The position numbers were made by a program, and so were the translations under genes. The notes below the pieces were generated by a model. The model did not search any database and was not told the origin of the DNA. It saw only the letters and a list, made by a program, of their open reading frames with translations. Shown here piece by piece: positions 36,111 to 44,930 of a stretch of DNA of 64,000 nucleotides. The stretch is from Sphingobacterium oryzagri. Its GTDB lineage: Bacteria > Bacteroidota > Bacteroidia > Sphingobacteriales > Sphingobacteriaceae. The stretch covers positions 4,774,001 to 4,838,000 of the forward strand of contig NZ_CP117880.1 in NCBI RefSeq assembly GCF_028736175.1, given 5' to 3'. Position 1 is the stretch's first letter, and every line of letters begins with the position of its first letter.

Positions 36111-36874
36111 TAATAATACGTTGGAGAAAAGAGATCAAAAAATTTCGTAAAAACACCCGTCTGCGGTTTTAAACCGGCGGCTTCACGCTCTAGATTCAAG
36201 GCTTCTCGCCGCGTCAACAGGTGCATTGACATGCGTACATCCTGTAACGGACGGTCTCGCTCATCGGTCTTTACTTCGGCAATCTTATCGACCACCTCCA
36301 CGCCGTTAAGCAGCTCGCCAAAAACGGTATAATTTCCATCTAGATGCGGCGTTCCGCCAATTGTCGTGTAAGCTTCGCGCTGTGCGGTTGTCAATTTCTT
36401 GCCCTTCAATCGAAATTGTTCCAACGAATCCAATGCTGCTGGCGTAAACACGCGTCCCTGCACAAAATAAAATTGAGAAGCCGACGATTGTTTCGCCGGA
36501 TTGTCATCCCTGGCAGCACCAATGGTGCCTTTCTTATGAATAAGTCCCTCCTGAATTTCTGCCGGAACCGTATAATCCGGACCACCATTTCCCAATGCTT
36601 GTTTTTCCGCAGCGTGACGCGAGTCTGGATCGCCACCCTGCACCATAAAATTGTGGATCACACGATGGAACAACAAACTGTCAAAATAATGTTCTTTGAC
36701 CAACTTAACAAAGTTATCACGATGCTTAGGCGTTTCGTTGTACAACTTCAGCAAACATTGCCCCTTATCCGTGCTGATCAGCACATAATGAAAAGTGGGC
36801 GTTTTGGCAAATAAGCCTGTGGTTAACAACAAACCACAAAGCAGTAAGGTAACTTTTCTAAATATTGGATTCAT
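36110..36874 (-). CDS. periplasmic cyclophilin-type peptidyl-prolyl isomerase
   Basis: 254 residues with a signal peptide (FRKVTLLLCGLLLTTGLFA) and a cyclophilin fold: catalytic Arg in FHRVIHNFMVQGGDP, then ASQFYFVQG and DGNYTVFGELLNGVEVVDKI. An insertion of about 20 residues (FTPAALDSLEQFRLKGKKLTTAQREAY) is often seen in Bacteroidota exported cyclophilins. It should assist folding of secreted proteins. It starts 9 bp after the end of a small conserved-looking gene and overlaps exonuclease III by one base, so the three genes form an operon. Confidence 0.92.
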   Translation of the reverse strand: MNPIFRKVTLLLCGLLLTTGLFAKTPTFHYVLISTDKGQCLLKLYNETPKHRDNFVKLVKEHYFDSLLFHRVIHNFMVQGGDPDSRHAAEKQALGNGGPDYTVPAEIQEGLIHKKGTIGAARDDNPAKQSSASQFYFVQGRVFTPAALDSLEQFRLKGKKLTTAQREAYTTIGGTPHLDGNYTVFGELLNGVEVVDKIAEVKTDERDRPLQDVRMSMHLLTRREALNLEREAAGLKPQTGVFTKFFDLFSPTYY

Positions 36875-36883
36875 CGGTATCGG

Positions 36884-37231
36884 TTAAAAGGTATATGTAT
36901 CTTCAAAATAATCTACGATCAACGATTTGATAATAAGTTCCTGCTCTAGCAGCGTGTAGTTGGGGATGGGCTTAATAAGTTCCCAGTGCGGCCAGCCATC
37001 ATCGTCAAGACCACGCAATTCATAAAATCCCATAGCACTGAACAACCTGCAATTGGCAATATGCATCAACTCTTCTTTCTCCCGCTTGGAAAAATTTTGG
37101 GGTCCTTTGCCCAGCTCTTGCACGCCGATCAAAAATAAGATAACCTTTATATCGGGCAGCTCCATATCAAATTCCCGCGCAATGGTGCGCTGCAATTCGG
37201 CCCATTTTTTATTTACTTCTGCAACTTTCAT
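36884..37231 (-). CDS. 115-residue protein of unknown function
   Basis: A soluble, slightly acidic protein without signal or membrane span. It begins with a probable helix (KVAEVNKKWAELQRTIAREF), has a hydrophobic stretch (PDIKVILFLIGVQELG) and ends in acidic and aromatic residues (DYFEDTYTF). The composition and the 9-bp spacing to the cyclophilin gene support a real gene, probably conserved in Bacteroidota, but no function can be assigned. Confidence 0.7.
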   Translation of the reverse strand: MKVAEVNKKWAELQRTIAREFDMELPDIKVILFLIGVQELGKGPQNFSKREKEELMHIANCRLFSAMGFYELRGLDDDGWPHWELIKPIPNYTLLEQELIIKSLIVDYFEDTYTF

Positions 37232-37308
37232 GTCATACTAGTTTTGTACACCTGCCGCATGACTTCAGGAAATAGACCTGCCATCTCCCCAAACCTCTAC
37301 CGCAATAA

Positions 37309-37316
37309 CAAAAGTA
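37309..37316 (-). promoter_or_regulatory. -7 element of the three-gene cyclophilin-exonuclease operon
   Basis: On the minus strand the site reads TACTTTTG, a TAnnTTTG match about 78 bp before the ATG at 37231. No -33 TTG is seen at the usual distance. Confidence 0.35.
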
Positions 37317-37419
37317 GCAAAATATTAAAGAGTTTTGCTGCTTAAACCAGCGGCATGCTGCACGAAGCGTTTGTAAATGGAATATCTGGATTTTGCGAAG
37401 AAACGACATCGCTTAATGG

Positions 37420-37860
37420 CTATTGCTTTTGCAATTCGTCGATAAGCGCCTGGCAACGAGCCGCGATCATGTGATAAACCGGTTCAAATTGTGTTTCATC
37501 AAAATAAGGATCAGGCACAATACCTTCCAATAAAAACATCTTCACTTTTTTACGGTCTTCTTCATTACGTGCCAGCGAAAGCACATCCCGGTAATTATTT
37601 TCGTCCATGACGAAAATATAATCATAGCGATCAAAAAAACGCATATCAAACACCTGTGCGCGTTGCGCGCCGATATCTACACCATACTTTTTGGCCACTG
37701 CTACCGAGCGCCTGTCTGGCCCCTGGCCTACATGCCAATCTCCGGTGCCGGCTGAATCAATTTCCCAGTCTAATCCTTGTTGTTTCACCAGGTGATCCAG
37801 CACACCATGCGCCAGTGGCGAACGACAAATATTACCCAAACAAACCATTAAAATCTTCAT
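37420..37860 (-). CDS. low-molecular-weight protein-tyrosine phosphatase
   Basis: 146 residues beginning with the P-loop CLGNICRSPLA (nucleophile C7, Arg13, Ser14 of CxxxxxRS) right after the first strand, and carrying the general-acid Asp in VPDPYFDE near residue 118. Both are in the proper order for LMW-PTP and not for ArsC arsenate reductases, which lack the DPY motif. It dephosphorylates protein tyrosines; targets are unknown. It appears to be a single gene. Confidence 0.92.
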   Translation of the reverse strand: MKILMVCLGNICRSPLAHGVLDHLVKQQGLDWEIDSAGTGDWHVGQGPDRRSVAVAKKYGVDIGAQRAQVFDMRFFDRYDYIFVMDENNYRDVLSLARNEEDRKKVKMFLLEGIVPDPYFDETQFEPVYHMIAARCQALIDELQKQ

Positions 37861-37889
37861 GCGTCTAAAATAGTGATTCTTCCGAAAAA

Positions 37890-37924
37890 GAAAAAAGGCA
37901 GATCACACGAAGCGATCTACCTTT
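37890..37924 (-). terminator. terminator of the htrA gene
   Basis: AAAGG-C-AGATC pairs with GATCT-A-CCTTT (one mismatch, 9-nt loop); on the minus strand a run of T follows. It lies 25-58 bp after the htrA stop codon. Confidence 0.65.
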
Positions 37925-37947
37925 CTCTAATCAACCATACTCTTTAC

Positions 37948-39498
37948 TTAATACTCAATAGGGAAATTGAATTCAACTGTTCCGCCCTCTGATACACCTT
38001 TGATACGAACGATGTTGCGCTGAGTACCAGCCAAGGCCGATTCCACTTCATCTACACTGTTCACCGGTTTACCATTCACGTTAGTCACGATCAAGCCTTT
38101 CTCTACACCGAAGTATTCAAACATACCGCCGCGGTGCACTTGCGTAATCACCACACCAGAGTTGACACCGAATTTTTTCTTCTGTGCATCAGATGCAGGC
38201 GTAAAGCTCGCGCCTAATTTATTGAAGATTTCGGTTGCGCTTTTGCTACGCGCTTCTTCCTCAGCAGACTTGCTAGCTTCCTGCGCTTTCAAGGTCACCG
38301 TTACGTCACGCTCCTTTCCTTCGCGTTTGTAAGTCAATTTAAGCTTATCGCCAGGACTCAATCGCGCTACGCGCTCCTGTAGATCAGAAGAAGAGAAAAT
38401 GGTACTTCCTTCCACTTTGGTAATTACGTCGCCTTTTTTAATACCTGCGGCGGCTGCACCACCATCTTTGGCAACATCAAATACATACAAACCGTTGACG
38501 TCATCGATGTTAAATTCTTTACGAATCGCCTCATCCACCTCACGGAAATTAACACCAACATAACCACGTTTGACCGCTCCAAACTCTTTAAAGTCATTCA
38601 CAATCTTCTTGACCAGATTCACCGGAATCGCGAATCCATAACCCGCGTATACGCCGGTTGGCGATGCGATAGCCGCATTAATACCGATCAAGTCACCTTG
38701 CGCATTAACCAGCGCACCACCACTATTTCCTTTATTGATCACAGCATCTGTCTGAATAAACGACTCTACCGCGGTGCGCGCAATCGGTTCTTGAGGTTGT
38801 CCATAACCGTAAGGCGAACCTTGTCCTTGCTCACCTAAAATACCTATTTGACGGCCTTTAGCGCTCACAATACCCGCAGTTACAGTAGATTGCAGGCTTA
38901 ACGGATAACCGACAGCCAATACCCACTCACCAATACGCACATTATCTGAATCACCAAACTTGACAAAAGGCAAATCTTTAGCATTTATTTTTACCAAAGC
39001 CAGGTCAAAATCCGGATCACGACCGATAACTTTTGCTTCATATGTACGCTGATCTGTTAACTGCACTTCAATCTTGTCGGCATCTTCCACGACGTGATTA
39101 TTCGTTACAATGTAGCCATCAGGCGAAATTAACACGCCCGAGCCAGATCCCATCGCTTGCCTCGGTTGTGCACGGCGCTGCTGCTGCTGTGGCACGCCGA
39201 AAAACTCTTCAAACATATCGAAAGGCGAACCAGAACCGCCGCCGCGTTGCGAACCGCGTGTCGTCACGGTTACTTTAAGATGAACCACACCTGGCGACAC
39301 GGCCGCCGCCGCTTGCGTAAAATCAGGATTGCCTGTAGATGACAAAATTTCGCCAGCTTGATTTTTTGCGAAATACACCTTTTGTTGATCCTCGAAGGTC
39401 ATTTTATCCAACTGTTTATTTTCGAAGACTTTATATCCTCCGATAGCAACCGCACCTCCTACGAAAGCTGTTAATAAACTAACTCCTATCTTCTTCAT
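37948..39498 (-). CDS. htrA: Do/DegP family periplasmic serine protease
   Basis: 516 residues. An N-terminal hydrophobic segment (IGVSLLTAFVGGAVAIGGY) directs export or anchors the protein. The trypsin-like domain has the full triad: H135 (VTNNHVVEDA), D165 (DFDLALVKI) and S259 (NKGNSGGALV). Two PDZ domains follow (about residues 300-395 and 420-510). A Gln/Arg-rich loop (GVPQQQQRRAQPRQ, about 101-114) corresponds to the LA loop. It degrades misfolded envelope proteins and may act as a chaperone. The gene is divergent from dapF. Confidence 0.95.
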   Translation of the reverse strand: MKKIGVSLLTAFVGGAVAIGGYKVFENKQLDKMTFEDQQKVYFAKNQAGEILSSTGNPDFTQAAAAVSPGVVHLKVTVTTRGSQRGGGSGSPFDMFEEFFGVPQQQQRRAQPRQAMGSGSGVLISPDGYIVTNNHVVEDADKIEVQLTDQRTYEAKVIGRDPDFDLALVKINAKDLPFVKFGDSDNVRIGEWVLAVGYPLSLQSTVTAGIVSAKGRQIGILGEQGQGSPYGYGQPQEPIARTAVESFIQTDAVINKGNSGGALVNAQGDLIGINAAIASPTGVYAGYGFAIPVNLVKKIVNDFKEFGAVKRGYVGVNFREVDEAIRKEFNIDDVNGLYVFDVAKDGGAAAAGIKKGDVITKVEGSTIFSSSDLQERVARLSPGDKLKLTYKREGKERDVTVTLKAQEASKSAEEEARSKSATEIFNKLGASFTPASDAQKKKFGVNSGVVITQVHRGGMFEYFGVEKGLIVTNVNGKPVNSVDEVESALAGTQRNIVRIKGVSEGGTVEFNFPIEY

Positions 39499-39566
39499 AC
39501 TATTAATTGCTGTAAATATTTATCTTTAAAAAATTTTTAAGTTTTACTTTGTTAAAAAGGCTTATT

Positions 39567-39574
39567 CAAAGGTA
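39567..39574 (-). promoter_or_regulatory. -7 element of htrA
   Basis: On the minus strand the site reads TACCTTTG (TAnnTTTG), about 69 bp before the ATG at 39498. A clear -33 TTG was not found. Confidence 0.45.
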
Positions 39575-39714
39575 GTACCATTAGAAACGGCTTACCTAAT
39601 TTTGTCAGTTAAAAAATGTTAACTAGCACCTGATTTTTAACTTTTTAACATGATTTAACATTTCAAAAAGTCTTTGTAACAAGAATATTAATTTTACATC
39701 AAATTTTCAAGAAA

Positions 39715-40494
39715 ATGAACGATAAAATAGTTTTTTCAAAATATCAGGGTGCAGGCAATGACTTCATACTGGTAGACAATAGGAATGCTTTATTTGACCG
39801 AAAAAACGAGGATTTGGTAAAAAATTTATGCGATAGACGTTTTGGGATTGGTGCAGACGGACTAATGCTACTTCAAGATACTAAAAATTTTGATTTCGAA
39901 ATGGTCTACTTTAATGCAGACGGTCGCGAAGGCACCATGTGTGGTAATGGCGGTCGTTGTATCGTCGCATTTGCACATGATCTTGGCATTATTCATGACA
40001 AAACTGCCTTTCTGGCAGTAGATGGACCGCATGAAGCGACACTCGCAGCCGGCCAAGTAGATTTGGGCATGATCGATGTATCTGAGGTAGCGCGCGATGG
40101 TGATGCATATGTGCTCAATACCGGTTCGCCTCATTACGTCGTTTATGCCGATGGATTAGCGGGTATGGACGTATATCAAAGCGGCCACGCCATTCGCAAT
40201 AACGATAAATACCGTGCTGACGGTATCAATGTTAATTTTGTAGAACAAGAAGGTGAAGGTTACTTTGTACGCACTTTCGAGCGTGGCGTGGAAGACGAAA
40301 CACTCGCTTGTGGCACGGGCGCTACCGCCGCGGCTATGGCCATCGCCATGCATGAAAACCGCGAAGGTGCTCAAGAAATACCCATCCGCGTACTTGGCGG
40401 CCAGCTCTATATCAGCTTCGATAAAACGAACAACCGCTTTACCAACGTGCGCTTAAAAGGCCCGGCATCTTTCGTGTTTACGGGCGAAATCTAA
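39715..40494 (+). CDS. dapF: diaminopimelate epimerase
   Basis: 259 residues with the two symmetrical catalytic cysteines of the family: C76 in TMCGNGGRC and C199 in TLACGTGATA. KYQGAGNDFILVDN at the start and VRTFERGVEDETLACGTG are diagnostic. It interconverts LL- and meso-diaminopimelate for peptidoglycan and lysine synthesis in the cytoplasm. It stands alone after a 216-bp divergent gap from htrA; a near-match to a -7 box (AGTCTTTG) lies at about 39669. Confidence 0.96.
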   Translation: MNDKIVFSKYQGAGNDFILVDNRNALFDRKNEDLVKNLCDRRFGIGADGLMLLQDTKNFDFEMVYFNADGREGTMCGNGGRCIVAFAHDLGIIHDKTAFLAVDGPHEATLAAGQVDLGMIDVSEVARDGDAYVLNTGSPHYVVYADGLAGMDVYQSGHAIRNNDKYRADGINVNFVEQEGEGYFVRTFERGVEDETLACGTGATAAAMAIAMHENREGAQEIPIRVLGGQLYISFDKTNNRFTNVRLKGPASFVFTGEI

Positions 40495-40606
40495 TCGATG
40501 CGTGCAAAAAAGTGTACAAAAACCGTAGCTTTCGCTTTAAAAAGGACGCATTATCTCGCAAAAAATGTATATTAGAGCCTTTTTTTAGGGGCGCTACAGG
40601 TTTTCA

Positions 40607-43483
40607 ATGCAACAAGTCGATAGTAAATTACCTTTCAAACTGGTGTATTCCTTAGGGGAACATCCTTATCTCGGTTTTTTAATAGAGCCGCACATTGTGC
40701 AGTTGAACAACAATGGCTCGTACTCGCTGAGTTATAAACGGATATTCACCAACACCATTGGCGACTTTCAGTCGGCACTGGATGAAAAAGATCGGCAGCT
40801 GATCAAGCTATTAGACGAAATAGAACAGACGCACATCATTAAGCGTTACAATAAAAAAGCTATGCGTCCGGTAGATTTCTTCGGCAAAATATTCGACCAA
40901 AAAATCTTCGATTATATCCGACCAAAGATTGACCAAAAGATGCTTACCGTATTGGAAAGTATCCGCGATAAGCCGCTATTTTTAATGAGCAAAGACGGCT
41001 ACCCGGCCGATCAACCGTTGCAAATCGCAGAGCACAGCACATCAGTCCTTTTCCACTTTCGGCGTAATGAAGAAGAAACGCGCTATTTCCCGACATTAAA
41101 ATATGAAGGAAGCCGTCTGGACTTCATGTACAAGGGCGCCCAGGTTATTATCAACAAGCAGGCTTGGCTCCTACTGGAAAACACCTTGTATCATTTTGAT
41201 CAGGAAATCGATGGAAAAAAGTTAAGCCCGTTTTTAAACAAACGGTTTATTGCCGTCTCCCGAGCGACAGAAAAAAAATATTTCGAAACCTTCGTGACCA
41301 GCCTCATCGAAAAATACCATGTATATGCTGAGGGTTTTGATATACGCACACACAAGGAAAATGCAACGCCGCTTATCAAGCTTTTTTATGTGCCCAATGC
41401 AGAGTCGTTTATTCAACTATCTTTCTTGTATGGCCCCTACGAATTTTCGTCAGGAAGCGAGCAACCGATCACGGTGCGGTTAGCGCACGACGAGGAGCAA
41501 GACCATTACGTTTTTCACCGCATCAGGCGTTCCCTGTTATGGGAACAAAAACAGACCAGTTTTCTGGAAGAATTGGGGCTGCGCAAAAAAGACGCCCTAT
41601 TTGGCAGTTACACCTTACCTGCCGAAAAAAATGACATTCTCGATTGGCTTAACAGCCAGCAAGAACTTTTGCAGGAACGTGGTTTTATGATTACCCAAGC
41701 CAAAGGCGATAAGCGAATCTTCATTGGTAAAACCTCATTGGAGATTGCTGTTGAAGAAGGCAACGACTGGTTTGATATTCAGGCTACCGCCTATTTTGGT
41801 CCGTATGAAATTCCTTTCATTGACTTGCGGGAACATATTTTAAATAAGCACAGGGAGTTTACGCTGCCAAATGGCGAAACAGCCATCATTCCCGAAGAGT
41901 GGTTTGCGCAGTATGAGCATCTTTTTCAATTTACAACCAAAAAAGACGGGTTGAAATTGAGCAAAACGCATATTGGTTTACTATACGAGATATCAGAACA
42001 TACGCAGGTATCTTTTCATCGTAAACTGGAGCAATTGCTAAATTTTGATCAAATCGATGATGCCCCCATGCCTAAAGCCTTTCATGGCGAGCTACGGCCT
42101 TATCAACGAGCGGGCTACAATTGGTTTCATTTCCTACAACACTATAAGTTTGGCGGCTGTCTGGCTGATGATATGGGTCTTGGCAAAACTGTACAAACCC
42201 TGGCATTGCTACAACAGCAAAAAGAAGGACTGAAAAACACCGAACATGCAAAAGCATCGTTGTTAATCTTACCTACCTCGTTGATCTACAACTGGCAAAA
42301 AGAAGCAGAGAAATTTGCGCCCGAGCTTCGTATTTTGCTGCATACAGGAACCAACAGGCTTAAAGATGCCTTTGGCTTCACACATTTTGACCTGGTGATC
42401 ACGACCTACGGAATTGTGCGCAGTGACGAAGAGCTTTTTCAGAAGTTTTTCTTTAATTACATCATTCTTGATGAAAGTCAGCATATCAAAAACCCGACAT
42501 CCAAATCGTTTAAAGCGATAAAAGGCTTAAAAAGCAGGAATAAACTAGCATTGAGTGGTACACCGATCGAAAACTCCGTGGGTGATATTTGGTCGCAAAT
42601 GCACTTTGCCAACCCCGGACTGCTAGGCTCGTACAGTTATTTCCAAAAGGAATTTGTGGTGCCGATCGAAAAAAAGAAAGATGAAAGCAAAGCCCAACGA
42701 TTGCAGGCCATTATCAAGCCTTTCATTCTTCGTCGTACGAAAGATCAAGTAGCCAAAGAGCTACCGCCTAAGACGGAACAGACGCTCTACTGTGAGATGC
42801 TGGAGGAACAAGCGGAGCTGTATGAAAGCGTAAAATCGGAGTATCGCAATGCGCTGCTCGACAATGCGTTGAAACAAAATGGCAAAGGCAATCAGATTCT
42901 TTTATTACAAGGATTAACTAAGCTGCGCCAGATAGCCAACCATCCGCAAATGTTGCCAGACGTTACCGCAAAAGACTCTGGAAAGTTTGATGCTGTAATT
43001 GACATGATCGACAATGTGGCGGCGGAAGGACATAAGGTGTTGATTTTTTCACAATTTGTGAAGCATCTCCAACTCTTCAAATCCTATTTCGAGAGCAAGC
43101 GTATGCCCTATGCTTATCTTGACGGCAGCACGCGCGACAGAGCAGAAGCGGTGTCTACCTTCAAAGCCCAGCAGGATATCAACTTGTTCTTAATTTCGAT
43201 CAAAGCAGGCGGCGTAGGGCTCAACCTCACCGAAGCGGATTATGTTTTCATTCTGGATCCCTGGTGGAACCCAGCCGTAGAGCAGCAGGCTATTGACCGC
43301 TCGCACCGTATTGGACAGACCAAGAATGTATTTATTTACCGCTTTATTAGCAAAGATACCGTCGAAGAAAAGATACTGGCCTTACAAAACAAGAAACGGG
43401 CGCTGTCATCAGCACTCATTACGACCGAGGAAAGTTTCGTAAAATCACTATCGACCGAAGATATCCAGGAGTTATTGCGGTAA
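40607..43483 (+). CDS. SNF2/Rad54-family DEAD-like helicase
   Basis: 958 residues. The N-terminal half (about 1-490) is a bacterial SNF2-associated region. The ATPase core has motif I ADDMGLGKTVQTLALL, the Walker B variant LDESQHIKN (DESQ in place of DEAH), motif III LALSGTPIENS, and in the second lobe VLIFSQFVKHLQLFKSYF, GGVGLNLTEADYVFILDPWWNPAVEQQAIDRSHRIGQ. These are the hallmarks of Swi2/Snf2 ATPases that translocate on double-stranded DNA and remodel bound proteins such as RNA polymerase. No SWIM zinc finger is seen at the N-terminus. It is convergent with the ligase gene. Confidence 0.93.
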   Translation: MQQVDSKLPFKLVYSLGEHPYLGFLIEPHIVQLNNNGSYSLSYKRIFTNTIGDFQSALDEKDRQLIKLLDEIEQTHIIKRYNKKAMRPVDFFGKIFDQKIFDYIRPKIDQKMLTVLESIRDKPLFLMSKDGYPADQPLQIAEHSTSVLFHFRRNEEETRYFPTLKYEGSRLDFMYKGAQVIINKQAWLLLENTLYHFDQEIDGKKLSPFLNKRFIAVSRATEKKYFETFVTSLIEKYHVYAEGFDIRTHKENATPLIKLFYVPNAESFIQLSFLYGPYEFSSGSEQPITVRLAHDEEQDHYVFHRIRRSLLWEQKQTSFLEELGLRKKDALFGSYTLPAEKNDILDWLNSQQELLQERGFMITQAKGDKRIFIGKTSLEIAVEEGNDWFDIQATAYFGPYEIPFIDLREHILNKHREFTLPNGETAIIPEEWFAQYEHLFQFTTKKDGLKLSKTHIGLLYEISEHTQVSFHRKLEQLLNFDQIDDAPMPKAFHGELRPYQRAGYNWFHFLQHYKFGGCLADDMGLGKTVQTLALLQQQKEGLKNTEHAKASLLILPTSLIYNWQKEAEKFAPELRILLHTGTNRLKDAFGFTHFDLVITTYGIVRSDEELFQKFFFNYIILDESQHIKNPTSKSFKAIKGLKSRNKLALSGTPIENSVGDIWSQMHFANPGLLGSYSYFQKEFVVPIEKKKDESKAQRLQAIIKPFILRRTKDQVAKELPPKTEQTLYCEMLEEQAELYESVKSEYRNALLDNALKQNGKGNQILLLQGLTKLRQIANHPQMLPDVTAKDSGKFDAVIDMIDNVAAEGHKVLIFSQFVKHLQLFKSYFESKRMPYAYLDGSTRDRAEAVSTFKAQQDINLFLISIKAGGVGLNLTEADYVFILDPWWNPAVEQQAIDRSHRIGQTKNVFIYRFISKDTVEEKILALQNKKRALSSALITTEESFVKSLSTEDIQELLR

Positions 43484-43497
43484 GCGCCGCGAAGGCG

Positions 43498-44802
43498 TTA
43501 GAGATTAGCCTTCCGCTTATCCAAAAACGTTATTGGCTTACGGCTCAGCGGATTAAAAATCACCTTTTGCAATTCTTCCGCCGTTCGCCACTCGATACGT
43601 GGACTAACGCGTAGTTTTGCGCGGAAATGATCTTTGATTTCTGCCAAGAGCTCATCAGACGGTTCTTTTACACTGATATAGACCACGATTTCATCAGTGC
43701 CTATTGCATTATCCAAGATTTCGATAACATGGTGTTCGATCTGTGCAAAACCAACCAACAAATCATGCATAGCCGGCGGATACAACGTTGTACCCTTGTA
43801 TTTTACCATATGCTGTTTTCGTCCTTCTACCGGACCAATACGATACGTCTGTCGACCACAAGCACAAGGCTCTACGTGACGGCGCACAATATCACCGGTT
43901 TTGAAACGAAGCAGCGGAACCCCCTGAATGCCGAGCGTCGTAATCACCAACTCGCCACTTTCGCCGTCGGCCACAGGTTGCTCCTGTTCATCGAGCACCT
44001 CCGTGATAATTAAATCTTCATGCACGTGGCCACCGCAAAAATGATCGCATTCGGTAAAGGCCGATCCCATTTCGGTAGAGGCGTAAGTAGAGTGTAGCTT
44101 GATGGGCCACTTCTCTTTGATTCTGCTCGTCAGCAGCGAGTCGTTAAATTGCGTATCGCGCAACGACTCACCTATACACAACACGGCTTCCACGCTCGAC
44201 TGCCGATAATCGATACCATGTTGTTCGGCATACTCGATCATTTTTAATAAAAAAGACGGTACAGCAATTAAAAAGCGAGGTTTATATTGCAAGATCGAAT
44301 CCCACTGCATTTGAGGAATACCAGAACCGATGCGTAAAACGCCCGCGCCCAACTTGCGCAGACCCAAAAAGTAAGCCAGGCCAGCCATAAAACGGCGATC
44401 CATCGTGGTCATCAACTGCACGATATCACCTTGCTGCACGCCAATCGTTTGAAAAGAGCGCATTTCATTGTAAGCCAGGCGCTCGAGATCTGCATCAGTC
44501 AGCCCAAAGGAAACCGGCCGCCCCAACGTCCCCGAGGTAGAACAATAATCAATAATCTCGGCAGCATCTACACAAAAAAAATCGGCATTACGTTGCTGGA
44601 TATCATCCTTGCTTGTGGTAGGAATAAGGGTCAGATCTTCTAAAGTCTGGATGAGGTTGATGTCAATTGCCGCAGCAGCAAACAGCTGTTTATAAAAAGG
44701 CGATTTTTCTTGCAGATATAGTAACTGCCGGCGCAATAACTCTTCCTGGTACGCCTTTATTTCTGCTGGCGATTGCCTTTCCATCACGTTTTTTTGCTCC
44801 AT
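43498..44802 (-). CDS. phenylacetate-CoA ligase-like adenylate-forming enzyme
   Basis: 434 residues of the ANL superfamily: P-loop-like YCSTSGTLGRPVSF (about 86-99), aromatic/A5 region HSTYASTEMGSAF, PLLRFKTGDIV (adenylate contact) and a C-terminal domain. A Cys-rich set (TECDHFCGGH and EPCACGRQTYR) suggests a bound zinc, common in the phenylacetate-CoA ligase/F390 synthetase branch. As the last gene of the pigment operon, it probably activates the aromatic starter acid (for example 4-coumarate or 4-hydroxybenzoate) for transfer to CoA or ACP; that substrate is inferred. A hairpin terminator precedes it, so its expression may be uncoupled from the upstream genes. Confidence 0.85.
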   Translation of the reverse strand: MEQKNVMERQSPAEIKAYQEELLRRQLLYLQEKSPFYKQLFAAAAIDINLIQTLEDLTLIPTTSKDDIQQRNADFFCVDAAEIIDYCSTSGTLGRPVSFGLTDADLERLAYNEMRSFQTIGVQQGDIVQLMTTMDRRFMAGLAYFLGLRKLGAGVLRIGSGIPQMQWDSILQYKPRFLIAVPSFLLKMIEYAEQHGIDYRQSSVEAVLCIGESLRDTQFNDSLLTSRIKEKWPIKLHSTYASTEMGSAFTECDHFCGGHVHEDLIITEVLDEQEQPVADGESGELVITTLGIQGVPLLRFKTGDIVRRHVEPCACGRQTYRIGPVEGRKQHMVKYKGTTLYPPAMHDLLVGFAQIEHHVIEILDNAIGTDEIVVYISVKEPSDELLAEIKDHFRAKLRVSPRIEWRTAEELQKVIFNPLSRKPITFLDKRKANL

Positions 44803-44904
44803 CGTTTATCTATCTGTCTTTCGCTTTTTTTATTAAATTCAGGCATTTGTCATTAGTAAACTTATCGCTAACAGCAAACGCGCCATGAAGATATAAAAAT
44901 CTTC

Positions 44905-44930
44905 TAAAAAATGATACCCGAAGCATCATT
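44905..44930 (-). terminator. terminator-like hairpin overlapping the oxidoreductase stop codon
   Basis: On the minus strand AATGATGC-TTCG-GGTATCATT is followed by six T residues; the loop is a UUCG tetraloop closed by C-G with one bulged G. The TGA stop codon of the oxidoreductase lies inside the left arm. It may attenuate transcription into the ligase gene. Confidence 0.6.

Noticed and set aside
37420..37860. ArsC-type arsenate reductase
   Set aside because: The DPY general-acid motif and CLGNICRS loop fit the tyrosine phosphatase branch, and no ars genes are near.
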